Assembly: GCA_033239525.1 (NCBI GenBank)
Contig: BSYO01000026.1
Location: 4,774,001-4,838,000 of the forward strand
Direction: 5' to 3'
Source: Nepenthes gracilis
Taxonomy: Eukaryota > Streptophyta > Magnoliopsida > Caryophyllales > Nepenthaceae
Length of the DNA stretch: 64,000 bases
Made by a program: the position numbers and the translations under genes. This document shows positions 25,726-37,069 of this stretch, piece after piece (position 1 is the stretch's first letter; every line of letters starts with the position of its first letter). The notes beneath the pieces are model-generated. The model had not been told where the DNA came from. It did not search any database and saw nothing but the letters and a program-made list of their open reading frames with translations.

Positions 25726-26993
25726 CAGTATAGAGTACTGTTTTCAGTTTTACCATGCATCCGTATAGTTTATAGTTATAGTTTTACAGCCTATAGTGAT
25801 ATGATTTATGAGGCATGAGATTTAATATTGTTATAGCATGTCTTTACAGTTTCTCTTTTCAGATGATGTTTGATTAAACATTATGGTTTTGTATGGTTAT
25901 ATGATCGTTTTGGCATAATCGTTTTACAGTTCATATGCATGTACCTTGCTGGGCCTCGACTCACTGTTTTAGTGTTTTCCCCCTTCAGATGAGACAGTAA
26001 AGCTTTTACCCGATGAAGAAGAGTAAGCAGAGAGAGAAGCTTCTTGAAGACTTTTGAGGACCATAGCATAGTGGAGCTATTTTGGAGAAGCCTGTCGACG
26101 TAAAGGCCTAGTTGCATATGATTTTGTATACTGATCTTGTGATTTTTGATGTCCTAGAACATGTTGATTTTTGTATAGAAAGCATATGATGTGTATGATA
26201 GTAAAAGAGAAAATGTTATGCTTCTGCAGGTTCTTAGTTTACTTCCGCTATATACTCTGGATTTACTGTGCAGGTCCTAGATGGCATCTCGTTATTTAAC
26301 TGTTAGAGTAGTAAATGTTTTATGAAATTGTGCCATGGATGGCACATAGGATCCTGTGAATGATTGTTGTAGGAATTGTGAATAATGGATAGTTGTGTGC
26401 TTGTTATGGATGAATATTATAGGTTTGTATTTTTGGGTTTTCATCTAATTACAAAGGAGACTCTGCCGAAATTTCTGCAGAAGTCTTGCCTTATGTTTAG
26501 ATCATTATGGTGTTATCTGTTTGACGTAAGCTTTTGAGGATAAAAAAAAAATATATCCGTTCCGTCACAGCCACTGCACAGCTGTCGCTGCTGCCGCCGC
26601 TCCTCTTTCGCTGCTTGACCACTGTGCCTCCTCACGTGACCCTCGCTGGCCTCCTCGGCCTCACCCAGCCGGCACTGACGCCAAAGCTGCTGCACAGTTG
26701 CCCCCTGTGACCACCGATGTCACCGCTACCACCCCGAACGGCCGCCGTCGACTCTTCCGGCATTGATTTCCTCACCTAGCACAGCCGCCACCTCAACCTG
26801 CGACTGCCATGGCCTCACCCACGACATTCGCAGCCTCCCCACAACCACCGAACGCCACCATTGATGCCGATTCTCAGCCACCGACCCCTTCTCCTCTCTC
26901 CTCCTCTCCCTTCTTCCTCCTTCTCTGCAAACCCCAACCCCCTGGACTCTCTCTCCCCGACTCCCTCTCTGCTTCCTCTTTCTCATCTTTTTC

Positions 26994-26998
26994 TTATT

Positions 26999-27041
<43 letters not shown>
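26994..27041. repeat. (ATT)n-(TA)n microsatellite in G 5' LTR
   Basis: Counterpart of 7749-7775 but with an added (TA)n run of about 14 dinucleotides. Confidence 0.9.
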
Positions 27042-27045
<4 letters not shown>

Positions 27046-27222
27046 TAATTTTAAAATCCAAATCGGATTCCGAACAACAGCACAGGCACTCCTCGGGCGC
27101 TGCTCCAAAATCCTGATCATTCCTCAAAATTTTAGAATATTTTAATTTACTTTCACCACGCCTAAAATATCCAAAATCATAATTAATATTAAACTAATTC
27201 AAACGGGATCCAAAATATTACT

Positions 27223-27996
27223 GAACGTGTAATTGCTCGTCGCCTAATTAGGTGTCCCATCCCAAGTGGCCCTAGGCTGTCAATATACGCCAAAAGGCGT
27301 GACGTTGGGGGTTCTACTCTTTGACTCCAAGACCTCAATGGTCCAGAAGGAGAAATTAAAGAGAATAAGCATCCTCAGAAGACCCATTGGCCTGACGACT
27401 TTGAGGCCCGAGCAGCCACGTGCAACAGGGCCTAAGTGCAGCCAAAGGGCCAACCAAGTCATGAAATGTGGGATGAAAGCCCAAAACAGCATAATCCACA
27501 TCGCACTCGTGGTAATAGGAGGTCGCTTGCCAAAGAAGCTTCAAGTAGCCCCCATAGGCACTTTGCCGACCTAGCAAGGTCACTGTTTGTAATGGGAATT
27601 CAGTCGTCACCATCTCATTGTAGTATCAAGGAACCGAACCTAGAGCCCCGCAATTGAAGTTCTGATCCGATGCTCAACCTAGACCACTTTTGTGTTTTGT
27701 CAGGCTCCTAAGGCTCCGAAAATTTTTAGTGCAGTATGGACAGCAAGCTAAAATGCCCTCGGGGGCGATAGAGTCCTCGGCCCCATGAATGTGGCATTCC
27801 GTGCTAGAAGACACTACCTTCGGGTCGAGTGAGGTCCCCCTCGGTACTTACAGGTTGAATGTCGGCAATGAGAGCCCAACATAAAAAATCAAGTGGTTGG
27901 GCGGCCAACGGTCGACTGCAAAAAGGCATGACTAGGCCGGTTGAACTTCACGGACTAGGTCCTTTGGAGTGTAGAGGCCGTAGGCATGAGACTACA
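27223..27996 (+). mobile_element. Element B interior, middle piece
   Basis: Recognisable by comparison with D: GACGTTGGGGGTTCTAC, GCATCCTCAGAAGACC, CACTTTGCCGACCTAGC and GTTCTGATCCG-TG each have counterparts at 51243-51300 or 54430-54730, and on the minus strand of C (62840-62950). No coding signal. Ends at the CTACA TSD of solo LTR K. Confidence 0.65.
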
Positions 27997-29160
27997 TGTA
28001 AGAAAAATGAATTTTATCAATAAAAATTCATTCCGATAATTTCAAATCCAATCCAAAGATTTGAATTTTTATCCAAGATGCCTCATTAATTTCGGAGATT
28101 TATCACTAGACTCGATTCGTAATTGTGCAAGTTGCGGTTGATCAAATTTGTGTCCCGATGAATCTGAAACCACCCCGAAAGCTGGCGAAACTTCTAAATA
28201 ATGACTTAACCAAACTTTATGATCGAAATTAATATTTAGAAAGACCGAAAGTGGCTAAATTAAATTAAATAAATTGGAAAGAAGTGAAAATTTAGGGACT
28301 AATTCATACCAAAATAATTAAGTATTTTTTAATATACCCTTAACAAGTATATTTTAATTAAAATTAAGGGAAATATGTCACCTTCTCATAACCCCATACT
28401 TAGAAAAAATATTGGAAGAAAGAAATGGGAAAAAAGGAGAAGAGAGGGCTAGCCCTCTCCTCTCACATACACACCCACTCGTGCACATTAGAAAAATAAA
28501 AAAATAAAGGAAAGAAAAATAATTTTGCATGAAAATTTTATGAGACACATGACACATAATAAGGCTTAACATGTACCCAATAACTTTCCAATTAGAATTC
28601 AATAGGTGACTCATGGAGAGGCCAACAACTCACCCCATGCAAAGGGTGAGTCATCCTTGAGTGACCAAGGAGTTGCCACCTTATGGGACATGTGGCAATC
28701 TCTAAAAATTTTTTCACTAATTTATTTATTTAGGGGGATAATAAATAAAGAATTCCACCAAAAGAAAGGAGAAAAAATCGGAGAGAAAAACGGAGAAAGA
28801 GAGAGGAAAACCTAGGTGAGCTCCAGCCTGGAAAAGTGAAAGGGGCTGTTTGGATAGAAAGCTTCAAGAATTTTTATAAATTAATTAAGTTAAGAAATCC
28901 TATCCCTCTTTGGTTTATTGTTTAATTCTTGATCTTAGCTTGAAGTATTGTTGATCCAATACTTAAAAAGTCCACCGAATCCATGCTAGAATGAGCAAAG
29001 TTTAGCAAAATGTTAAAACGGGACTCTGTTGCTGAACTCTACAGCACCTTGTTGATATCCAAATTTTTTCATACCTCATTTGATCGATTCATACCATGAA
29101 AGTTTTACTGGAAATACTTCAAGATGTTGGTTAAATCACATATTTTTTTGGAAGAATTAT

Positions 29161-29950
29161 TCTACATAAAACCGGCCGGTTCGATTGAAAGCAATGAAAC
29201 TGGTAGATTGAACCGGTTGAAACAGAGCAATCACTGGTGTTGACTTTGGCCTCTATTTTTCCCAAGTTCCAGGTCAGTTTAGGCTCCACAAAAATTATGG
29301 AAGACACTTCTTCAATGAACCAAAAGTATGCCATAAAATTGGCATAATTTTATTGGTTCAAAATTTGACCGGTTTAGGCCAAAAAATAGGAAGTGTCACT
29401 GAACCGGCCAGAAGCAGAACCATGCTTAAAGATCTACGCACAACTTTGAACGGGGAGTGAATAAAAATGGAAATTTATATGAGACGGTCCAAAATTTTGT
29501 GATGATTTTGGAAATGTAAAGAAAATAATTTTTCATGGTGATTTACCCACTAACCGGCTAGAAAATCGAAACTACCACTGAACCGGCCGCAGTACCAATT
29601 TGACATTTTTGTCAAATCTGGGTTAACCGGCCAGAATTTTATGAATAAACTGGTCATATACATCATGATAAGATAAGAAACTAGTCAAATATCAAGTGGA
29701 CCGATCAATGGAGGGGTGAACCGGCTTTCAAACCCGGGCAAAGAACCAGTTTTGGCAAAAATCGGTTCAACCCTTGGTTCTTGAGTGAATCAAGGGTCCG
29801 GTTCAGGCATGTAAAATTTCTTGGGTGGACCGGCCAACCCATTGTGATATATAATGAATCGGCTCATGTGATAAAATAAAAAGAATTTCATTAAAATGGT
29901 CAAACCGATCCATGAACCGGCAAACCGATTAGAAAAATTCAAAGAGCCGA
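29161..29950 (+). repeat. Cluster of AACCGG/CCGGTT motifs in LTR K
   Basis: Within about 800 bp of AT-rich sequence there are some fifteen or more copies or one-mismatch variants of AACCGG or CCGGTT, in both orientations and irregularly spaced. Not a simple tandem array. Confidence 0.6.
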
Positions 29951-30393
29951 ACCGGTTGGAAAATTGGTAAAATTAGAAGGTTAATAGACCAGAAACCACT
30001 TAATATGACTCATAAAAATTTACTCCGGCACTTAAAATATTTTATGGCATGATATTTTTACAGTACACGATGATATGATTTTTATGATATATGTGTCAAG
30101 TTTGGGCATAAGTGGAGGCTTAATATGACTATATAAGAATTAAGAATTTTCTCTGAGATGAGAAAATTAAGAAAATATGAAGAAGAAGCTTCCACTAAGA
30201 AAATTTTAAAAGGTAAAGAAATCGAACCAAGGAGTTTATTTTAGAGGATCGTGTTTCATGACATGCTTTAGAATATTATAATGTGGATCATTATCTGAAT
30301 ATGTATTGCTATGCGATTTAGGTCCCGTCTACTGGGAGATAATAGGTAGTACTATCCTACTCTCGGGATGTAAATAAGAAGGTTATGGCCTTT

Positions 30394-30416
30394 GATTGTG
30401 TGGAGTGAACACAATC
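30394..30416 (+). promoter_or_regulatory. LTR hairpin (K)
   Basis: Arms GATTGTGT and ACACAATC, loop GGAGTGA, identical to the A 3' LTR copy. The following phrase also matches in outline: ATTAGCTGGTGATGCC here and CAGCTAGTAGGG in A. Confidence 0.6.
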
Positions 30417-31052
30417 CAGACATTGATCAAACGCTTCATTAGCTGGTGATGCCTACTAGCCCTGGTTCCTCAAGTTAAGAAAGATAAGAAGTGCCGATAA
30501 GAATAAAGAAAAATGTACAAGAGAAATAAAGTCAATGCATCATAAGAAGGTTTCTAAAAGAATATATGTATTTTTACATGCATCATGATTCCTATTCCTC
30601 ATTATGAATTATTTTAAAGAAAAATGTGTATGTCCTTGATTACTATGTTCTTACTGAGTATTTGGCTCACTCTCTTACTGTTTTTCTTTCCCTCCAGATA
30701 CCAAGTAGGAGTTAATGCTGGGCGAACAAGAATAGGGAGAAAAATCTTAGCTTAGTTGTATTTAAAATTTTATTGCTCTCTGATGATGTATAAGATGTAA
30801 ATTTTCTAGGTTTTTGGCTAATGTATAAATGTTGATGATGTTTATACTTATGCAAATTTTTGGTTGTCCTTATGCTTCCGCAGTGATCATTATGAGTTTT
30901 TTAGCAGGCACTATTCCTGATTAGGATTCTGTGCAATGATTAATAAACGAATCACATCAACATGATAATAAAGCAATGACCTATTAAATAAGAAGTTAGG
31001 ACGTGACACTACAATCCGGAGCAACCGGTCCCCCTGCTAATGGGAACCATTC

Positions 31053-31220
31053 CTAGCTTCGATGATCCTCCAAAATGGGGTGCACGTGCTCTGATCCCAA
31101 ATCAGATGGTTGGTCCCACAAGCACAGAAAGTCATCCTCACCAGCAAGTGCTACGGACGATTTCCCGCCAAGTGTAAGTAAGTCAAATGCATCCATACCA
31201 AGTGCTTTAACTGCATTTGT
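31053..31220 (-). pseudogene. Unidentified coding-like fragment, downstream part
   Basis: The minus strand has an open stretch of 55 codons, with residues such as KALGMDAFDLLTLGG, SSVALAGEDDFLCLWDQP and SEHVHPILEDHRS before a stop at 31053-31055. It reads like real protein and is not a recognised gag-pol domain; I cannot name it. It is cut by element E exactly at the TSD TTTGT. Across E, and with one TSD removed, the same frame runs into the fragment at 47276-47359 but meets a TGA and two TAA codons between. There is a donor-like CTGGTGAGG inside it. It could be a dead host exon or part of the damaged end of B. Confidence 0.35.
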
Positions 31221-31679
31221 TGTAAGGTTTGAGTTTTCGAATCCTATGAAACCATGGTTACTAAGTTAATATAATTGATATTAAGGATATTGGATGTGGA
31301 AATTGGGTCGAAAGGTCTGAACACCGACTCAGGCAACTCAGCCTGGTGTAGGCATGTGGCGCGCCCAAGTCGTGCCCGAGGCACAGGGTGGGTGCAAATT
31401 TCAGAATTGCCATGCCGACTATCACCTGATTTGCACTCGAGCCGATATTCTAGAATGGTCGCGCTCGATGAGAGCTTGAGGTGCGTTTGAGTGTGAATTC
31501 AGTGTACCCACGGACCAAGCAGCGCTCGACCGATGCTCGAGTGCCAGAGTGGTTATAAGGTGCCACCTGCTCCTTTTTTGCCATTTGTGCACAATTTTAA
31601 GCAGGAGAGAGAGAGAGGCAAAGGGGAATGGAAGAGAACAGAGAGAAGGTGAAGAAGAGGTTCCGAGAGCTTGAATACG

Positions 31680-32749
31680 GACAATCCGAGTAAGAAAACT
31701 AGTAGATGCTAAGGTAAGTACAATCTAAGCTTCCTTTATTGGTTGTTTATTCTCATTTATTTTGAGTATTATTGTTCTAATATTCATCCTAGTTGAGATT
31801 TTGAAGTAAAAACATGAACAATGTGCATATTTGTTACTTCTCTATGTTTTTATAGCAAGATTTATCAAAAACCACCGTTTATTTACTTGTATCTTAAATA
31901 TGCATAGTATGAAAATTTTCTCTCAATATTTAGAGGCTAGAAATCTTATTTCTACTTGGTGGTGCTTCAAGTTTAAGAGTTTCAAATTTGTCCCATGTCA
32001 TTTACGCTTGCTCAAAATGTAATGCATATTTTATTTTATATAGCATGTTTCTTGTTATTATTTGAAAATTTTATTTTATCTACATTATTGATGAATTCTC
32101 ATGATTAAGAAATGGCCAAGGTAAAAATGTGCAAGTTTCATGGAAAAGTATTATGAAGGGATATTCTGTAATTAAGTTAATGATTTATAAACTGTTCTCT
32201 AAAAGGGTGAGAACTAAGGATGTATGAAATTAAGAGCATAATTCTCTAAGAAATTAAGAAGTTAAGAAATCAGACTAAAGAATATTTATCAGGTAATATA
32301 TTTTGACATGCCTTTATAGATTATAGTGGAAGATCGTTGTCTGCTAAGGATAGCTTTACGGCCAAAGCCCCGTCTATAGGGTTATATGTAGACGACCTGC
32401 CTTTGAATTTTGAATAGGAAGAAAAGGCTTTTGATTGTGTAGGAGTAAATATAATCCAGACTTCGATCGACTACTCCTTTAGTTAGTAAGGCCTACTAAT
32501 CCTGGCCCTCAACAAAAATAAATTTTCAACACGATTTGATGAATAAGAAAACGGAAAGGAATCAAAGGAATTTAAATATATCATGAACATATTTCTTTTC
32601 TAATCATGTTTATGATCATGTATTCGATTCTATTCCTTCCGATATGTATTTTTATATTTTAAATATAAAGCATGCATGTTTCTTGTTATATATATATGCC
32701 TTGTTGAGTATTTTGGCTCACTCCCTTGTTGATTTTGCTAACCCTTCAG
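31680..32749 (+). promoter_or_regulatory. Putative LTR leader intron signals (E 5')
   Basis: The donor context ATGCTAAGGTAAGTAC fits the plant consensus. The acceptor TTTTGCTAACCCTTCAG has a CTAAC branch-like motif and a pyrimidine tract. The implied intron is about 1.04 kb and begins about 155 bases after the TATA box. The same two modules occur in other LTR families of the window. Splicing itself is inference. Confidence 0.4.
32433..32456 (+). promoter_or_regulatory. LTR hairpin (E 5')
   Basis: Arms GATTGTGT and ATATAATC, loop AGGAGTAA. Transition changes in the second arm weaken the stem (one wobble and one A-C mismatch). Confidence 0.5.
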
Positions 32750-33185
32750 ATGATCAGCATAAATTTATACCCGATGAGCAGGAATGAAGGATCAGTGCCT
32801 AGTTTTAGGGCTTGAGGATATCATATGATGTATTTTAGAAATTGTCTTTTGTATTTTTGGTACAGTAGTGATTCTTTAGGGAAAAAGGGTTGCAAATATG
32901 TATTATTTTATAATTAAGGAAGTAGTTGCCTGTTTTAGTTGAAACCCAGTACATATCGGATTATAAAATGATTCCATAGGTTGGATGGCAATTGTAGGCA
33001 TCTTCCTGAATTTAGGTCCGATAAGGTAGCATGTTTCAATTCATTGTCAGAGCCACAAGGTTGTGGCATGTTGTGGATCCTATGTATATATGGATATTCA
33101 TTTCAATGAATTTTTATATTATGATTTGTATGTAGATTGACGAACGTTAGGACATGTGATATTCTATAGTCGGGTCCGTCACAGG

Positions 33186-33196
33186 TGGTATCAGAG
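33186..33196 (+). other. Primer binding site of element E
   Basis: TGGTATCAGAG two bases after the LTR, the initiator-Met tRNA type as in A, F and G. Confidence 0.9.
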
Positions 33197-33364
33197 AATG
33201 GTTTGGGAGATGCCTTATAATTTGGGTTGATTGACTTTGGTTTGAGGATTAGGTTGGCCTAATTAGACTCGAAGTATAAGATGAAATCCCTATTTATATA
33301 GTTTTGTTAAGTTTGGTGCGAGAATCTAATTCCATTGTTGATGTTATGTTGATAGGGATTTAGA

Positions 33365-34272
33365 ATGTCAGGCCGAGGGAGAAGCTTTGGAGCTGGCCCT
33401 CGTCCAAATAGGGAAGAGGAATATTTGAACATCATGGGAAGAATGGCTGACATTATGGAGTTGATGGCTTATAGACATCGCCATCTTGAGCCAGCCCCAA
33501 TCCCTGCTCCAGCTCTAACAAATCCTTGAGCTACAACTTATGACTGATTTAACAATGAGAGGGCACCGAAATTTTTGGGAGATCCAAAACAATCTAAGGC
33601 GAAGGCATGGATCAGAAGAATCGAGAAAATGTTTACCATTATTCGTGGAGGCGTGGATCAGAAGAATCGAGAAAATGCTTACCATTATTCGCTAACCGAA
33701 AGAAGATAAGGTGACTTTTGTGTTTTACAAGTTGGAGGGTGAAGCTGACCCTTGGTGGTCGATGCAGAAGAAATTTATGGACGTTGATGAGGACAAGATT
33801 ACCTGGGAATGTTTAAGGAGGATTCTTTGAGAAGTATTTTCTGACCAGTTTGCAAGAGTAGAAGGAGGACGAGTTCTCACGGCTACGGTAAGAAAATCAG
33901 ACTGTAGCCGAGTATGAAACCAAATTCACAAAGTTGTCCTGATATGCACCGCACATAGTTGATGACCTAGCCAGAAAAGCTAGGAAGTTTCAATCTGGGT
34001 TGGGGGACGACATTAGGAAGCAGCTGGTCATACACAAGTTGTGTAAGTTTGGAGAGATTTTGGATCGAACTCTGATATTCAAGAAGAAGTTAGAGCGAGA
34101 ATAATATTTTGGGAAGAAAGTTGGTAATTGCGGAGGTTCTGCTGCTAGACAAGGCTCGGGTCAGGAGGACCTCTGAAGAAGACGAAGATAGAAGATAAAG
34201 GGAAGAGGAAGGCGGAGCAGCCATTAGCACCAAGTCCACCGGCGACTGCCAATGTATGTGATTACTAAGGGA
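33365..34272 (+). pseudogene. Element E gag, upstream part (broken)
   Basis: ATG at 33365 gives MSGRGRSFGAGPRPNREEE, the basic chromovirus Gag start. Capsid landmarks follow: KVTFVFYKLEGEADPWW and KARKFQSGLGDDIRKQL-like sequence. A 46-bp tandem duplication around 33603-33700 repeats the TGGATCAGAAGAATCGAGAA phrase and shifts the frame. The basic linker (about 34180-34220) is cut by element F at 34273, just before the zinc knuckle. Confidence 0.85.
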
Positions 34273-36745
34273 TGTAACGACCCAAGCTCGAGTTCTTGAA
34301 TCCGACCGGGACCATCTAAGTAAATTTTGAAAATGATCCAAAATCATCAATTACACGTCATCAAATATAACATCAAACAATTTAAATGAACTCAATATCA
34401 TCGTATCACAATCATCTAAAACACCATCAATGGTCATCATAAATGTATCATTAAGTAAATATCCACAATAATAATAAATAATTTTAATAAATGACATAGA
34501 TATCCAAATATCGATCCTCATAAAAAAATCTAATAAAAGTCAAACAGTAACTGAACCAATAACAAAGAAATTTTAGATCTCTATCCTGAAAGTTTCGATC
34601 TCTGAGATCACCCCTGTCTGGAATCTACACAGTAACATGATCTCTTTATCCTAATATCAACCTGTCTATCAACCACTGTCCGAATATCCAGTAAGTAAAA
34701 ATAAACAATAATAGAGGAGTACAATTAAGCATCTCACATGACAAAGTAATGAATAAAAGTAATAATAGTAGGTAACAAATCAACCACTGTCCGAGACTCA
34801 AAAACATGTCGTGATCACGACCTGAAAACCATATGAACAACTGGATATCAAGAAGGCAACATGGATTTCACTGAATCCGATCATCAGTTTAATGTGAGGT
34901 CACAACTGCATGAATCATCAAAGTTTCTATGGACTTTATTCACCATAGTGAACCAAAGGCCGTGTATTTATGCCCCCAACGGTTGGGTAAGTGCCATGAG
35001 GTTATCCGGTATCCCCACTATCCCTACAGTCCTCCCAGAGACTGTACCCATGGCATGCTCATACCATCTCTGATACTCATAGCCAATGATATCCCTGATA
35101 TCATCATTTAGAATCGTAATTAGATTATAAGCATCCCTCCTCAATAATAACGACCTCAATCTCTAGAATGGAATTAGTATTGAAAAAATATAGACTACTT
35201 CAAGGTCTCATGAATTCCCAATCGTCCGGCTATCGTAGAGTCTTCGTACACTCTCCTTTACTTATCTATAGAGTGACAATAAAACATACGCATGCTAACA
35301 AAGTTAACGCGAAGAATAATTTACCGCAATTCATCAACGCTATATAGGAATAATCATTTAACTGGCTATTATTATTTCAAGCATACTAAATTCAGATGCA
35401 TAGATTTATGTAACGATACTCTACCATCAATATATATCAATATACATATACCATCCCTTCTATGTGTATAAGGGAAATATATATATATATATATATATAC
35501 ACCTGCACACACACCAACTGCGCACAGCATACACACTGCCTCACGCACACACCCACCACGCACCGTGGACACAGCAACATACGTACATTTCTTCACACAC
35601 ATCCTTACTCAATTACACATACTCTGGGGCGCACACACAGTAGCCCACGTTGCTTATCCTCACACAGGCACACAGCACACACACTGCCGGCAGCACTCAC
35701 ACAGCAGTAGCACACACGCTGCACCAAGCACCTACACTCGAGTTGACACTCAACTTCTCACCATCTCCATTACAGGAATTGCACCATAGAGCAAGAGGCT
35801 CTGTTCTCTTGAACGTATCCTGATTCCTACATATAATAAGAAAAAGTCTAAACTTTCATAATTCAACAAGTAAATCAATAGTTTTTATAGTATAAATTCA
35901 TTAGTTATTGTGTTCCCATTTAGCCTAAGCCCCCAAAACAATTTTGTCTCCATCGTCTAGAGCCGAGGCTCTATTTTCCCCCCAAATTTCGATTTACCAG
36001 AGTATGCCCCCTTTTCCACATAATCGAGACATGAAACGATTTGCTTACAACAAAAGGGAGATTTGCTTGCAAAGTAACAGGGTCTAACTCTTCCTGCCAC
36101 TATCGGATAATTGGACCCGAACAGAAACCAGAAACAAAGTACGGTGCTCTATTTCCATGACCATGCTGAATCCCAAAAATCAGGGGGGTGTAACAAGTAA
36201 AATCAATGCTTCAAAACTCCATTAGGCATATTACTAACTCCCAATTCATCCTCAAGCCCAAGAGGCCGATCGTTTCCTCACATGACCGTGGCCCTGCGTT
36301 CGGATTCCCAATTGGTAACCCTTGATTCTCACCAGTTTATTCCCGAATTAGAATATGAAATCAGAGATTCAACATTAATAAGAATGAAGGAAGAGTTTAT
36401 TTTGTAAGGTAGAAACTTTACTTGCCACAAATTTCTTCTTCACTCTCCACCGTCGGTAGCGGCAACTGTAGAGCAGCCTTCCTTCTTCAGTTCATCCTCC
36501 CCCTTCCTTAACCCTACTATCGCTTAAATAATGAGAAGAGCCGGTTAGGGTTTCTTCCTAATTTCCATATGAGCCGGATCCTACCGCTACCCATATGCGC
36601 CTTCCTCTTTCCTTTCCCTTCCTCCCTTTCCTTCTTCTCCTTCTCTTCCTTTCCTTTCCTCTCTTCTTTTCTTTTCTTCTCTTTTCCTTTTATTTTCTTT
36701 CCTTATTTTCCCTTTTTCTTTTCTTTCCTCTGTTCAATTCTATCC

Positions 36746-36776
<31 letters not shown>

Positions 36777-37027
36777 ATTTATTATTTTTATATTTTCAGT
36801 CAACACGTTAACTCACATCCTAATTTAGTTAGTTTAGTTCGTAATTTAATTCACTAATTAATCTAAATTTAATTTAGTGACCTAATGTTTATTCCTAAAC
36901 CTTTTGATCCAAATACTCTAACTTATTGGGCCTACACATTTGTCCAATTATACAAATTTTTAGTCCAATGATGATTAAAAATTATTAAATAATTATCAAA
37001 ATTATATAAAATATTCATGGCATTACA
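34273..37027 (-). repeat. F 3' LTR (element sense)
   Basis: On the plus strand it starts TGTAACGACCC and ends GGCATTACA. Colinear with 38709-41739 (shared CACACCCACCACGCACCGTG, CGAACTTTCATAATTCAACAAG-type segments). It contains (TA)n at 35477-35498, a CT-rich stretch 36595-36745 and (ATT)n at 36748-36775. Open frames over the CT-rich and CA-rich parts are low-complexity. Confidence 0.88.
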
Positions 37028-37069
37028 ATCTTCCCTCACTCAAAAGATTTTTCGTCCTGGAAACATACC

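Larger units (their letters stand above)
22966..26569 (+). mobile_element. Solo LTR H, 3.6 kb
   Basis: Bounded by TGTGATGACC and TCCGTCACA, whose ends are inverted (TGTGA/TCACA), with perfect TSDs GCCAC at 22961-22965 and 26570-26574. There is no interior, primer site or second LTR, so it is a solo LTR left by recombination between two LTRs. The right two-thirds resemble the A LTR (CCTTCGATTAATCGGTTA; CATATGCATGTACCTTGCTG) and the 5' third does not. TATA-like TATATAAG is at 23428-23435, after a GCTCGAG-rich block. It carries two tandem arrays. Confidence 0.9.
5529..27222 (-). mobile_element. Element G, minus-strand Ty3/gypsy, host of nested A and H
   Basis: A full LTR-bounded retrotransposon read on the minus strand. 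LTRs are at 5529-7969 (3' LTR) and 21193-27222 (5' LTR, split by H). The primer site complement is at 21178-21188 and the polypurine tract complement at 7970-7981. Flanking 5-bp repeats AAACG (5524-5528) and GAACG (27223-27227) differ by one transition and fit a TSD. Removing A and H leaves about 8.6 kb. The interior (7970-10817 plus 20335-21192) is short and heavily decayed, with only scattered reverse-transcriptase similarity. Adjacent B sequence continues on both sides. Confidence 0.85.
21193..27222 (-). repeat. G 5' LTR (element sense), split by H
   Basis: It starts TGTCACGACC on the plus strand and ends AAATATTACT (the terminal A is now T). Without H and one TSD copy it is about 2.42 kb, matching the 2.44-kb partner. 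The C-rich block 26575-26990 continues exactly where 22960 stopped. Confidence 0.85.
27997..31008 (+). mobile_element. Solo LTR K, 3.0 kb
   Basis: Starts TGTAAGAAAAATG and ends GGACGTGACA, with perfect TSDs CTACA (27992-27996 and 31009-31013). No interior or partner LTR. It carries the LTR hairpin (30394-30416) and the acceptor-like CCCTCCAG (ends 30697) shared with other LTRs here, so it belongs to the same broad chromovirus LTR group although most of its length is unalignable by eye. Orientation comes from these shared motifs. Confidence 0.85.
31221..33183 (+). repeat. E 5' LTR, 1.96 kb
   Basis: TGTAAGGTTTGAG...GGGTCCGTCACA. In order: a GC-rich block with CTCGAG motifs (31370-31545), TATA-like TTATAAGG (31553-31560), GA-rich tract (about 31603-31618), donor AAGGTAAGTA (GT at 31714-31715), hairpin 32433-32456, acceptor CTAACCCTTCAG ending at 32749. 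This copy has the best-preserved splice-like pair in the window. Confidence 0.93.

Noticed and set aside
25039..25760. Several 64-143-codon open frames on both strands
   Set aside because: They arise because the array periods (36 and 54) are divisible by three; repeated peptides, no start context or domain.
31075..31269. Plus-strand frame starting MGCTCSDP, like a myristoylated protein
   Set aside because: It runs into the E LTR, and the minus strand of the same stretch reads far more like protein.
36569..36828. Phe/Leu/Ser-rich open frames resembling membrane proteins
   Set aside because: CT-rich tract and (ATT)n in the F LTR; the same artefact recurs at 41029-41570 in the partner LTR.
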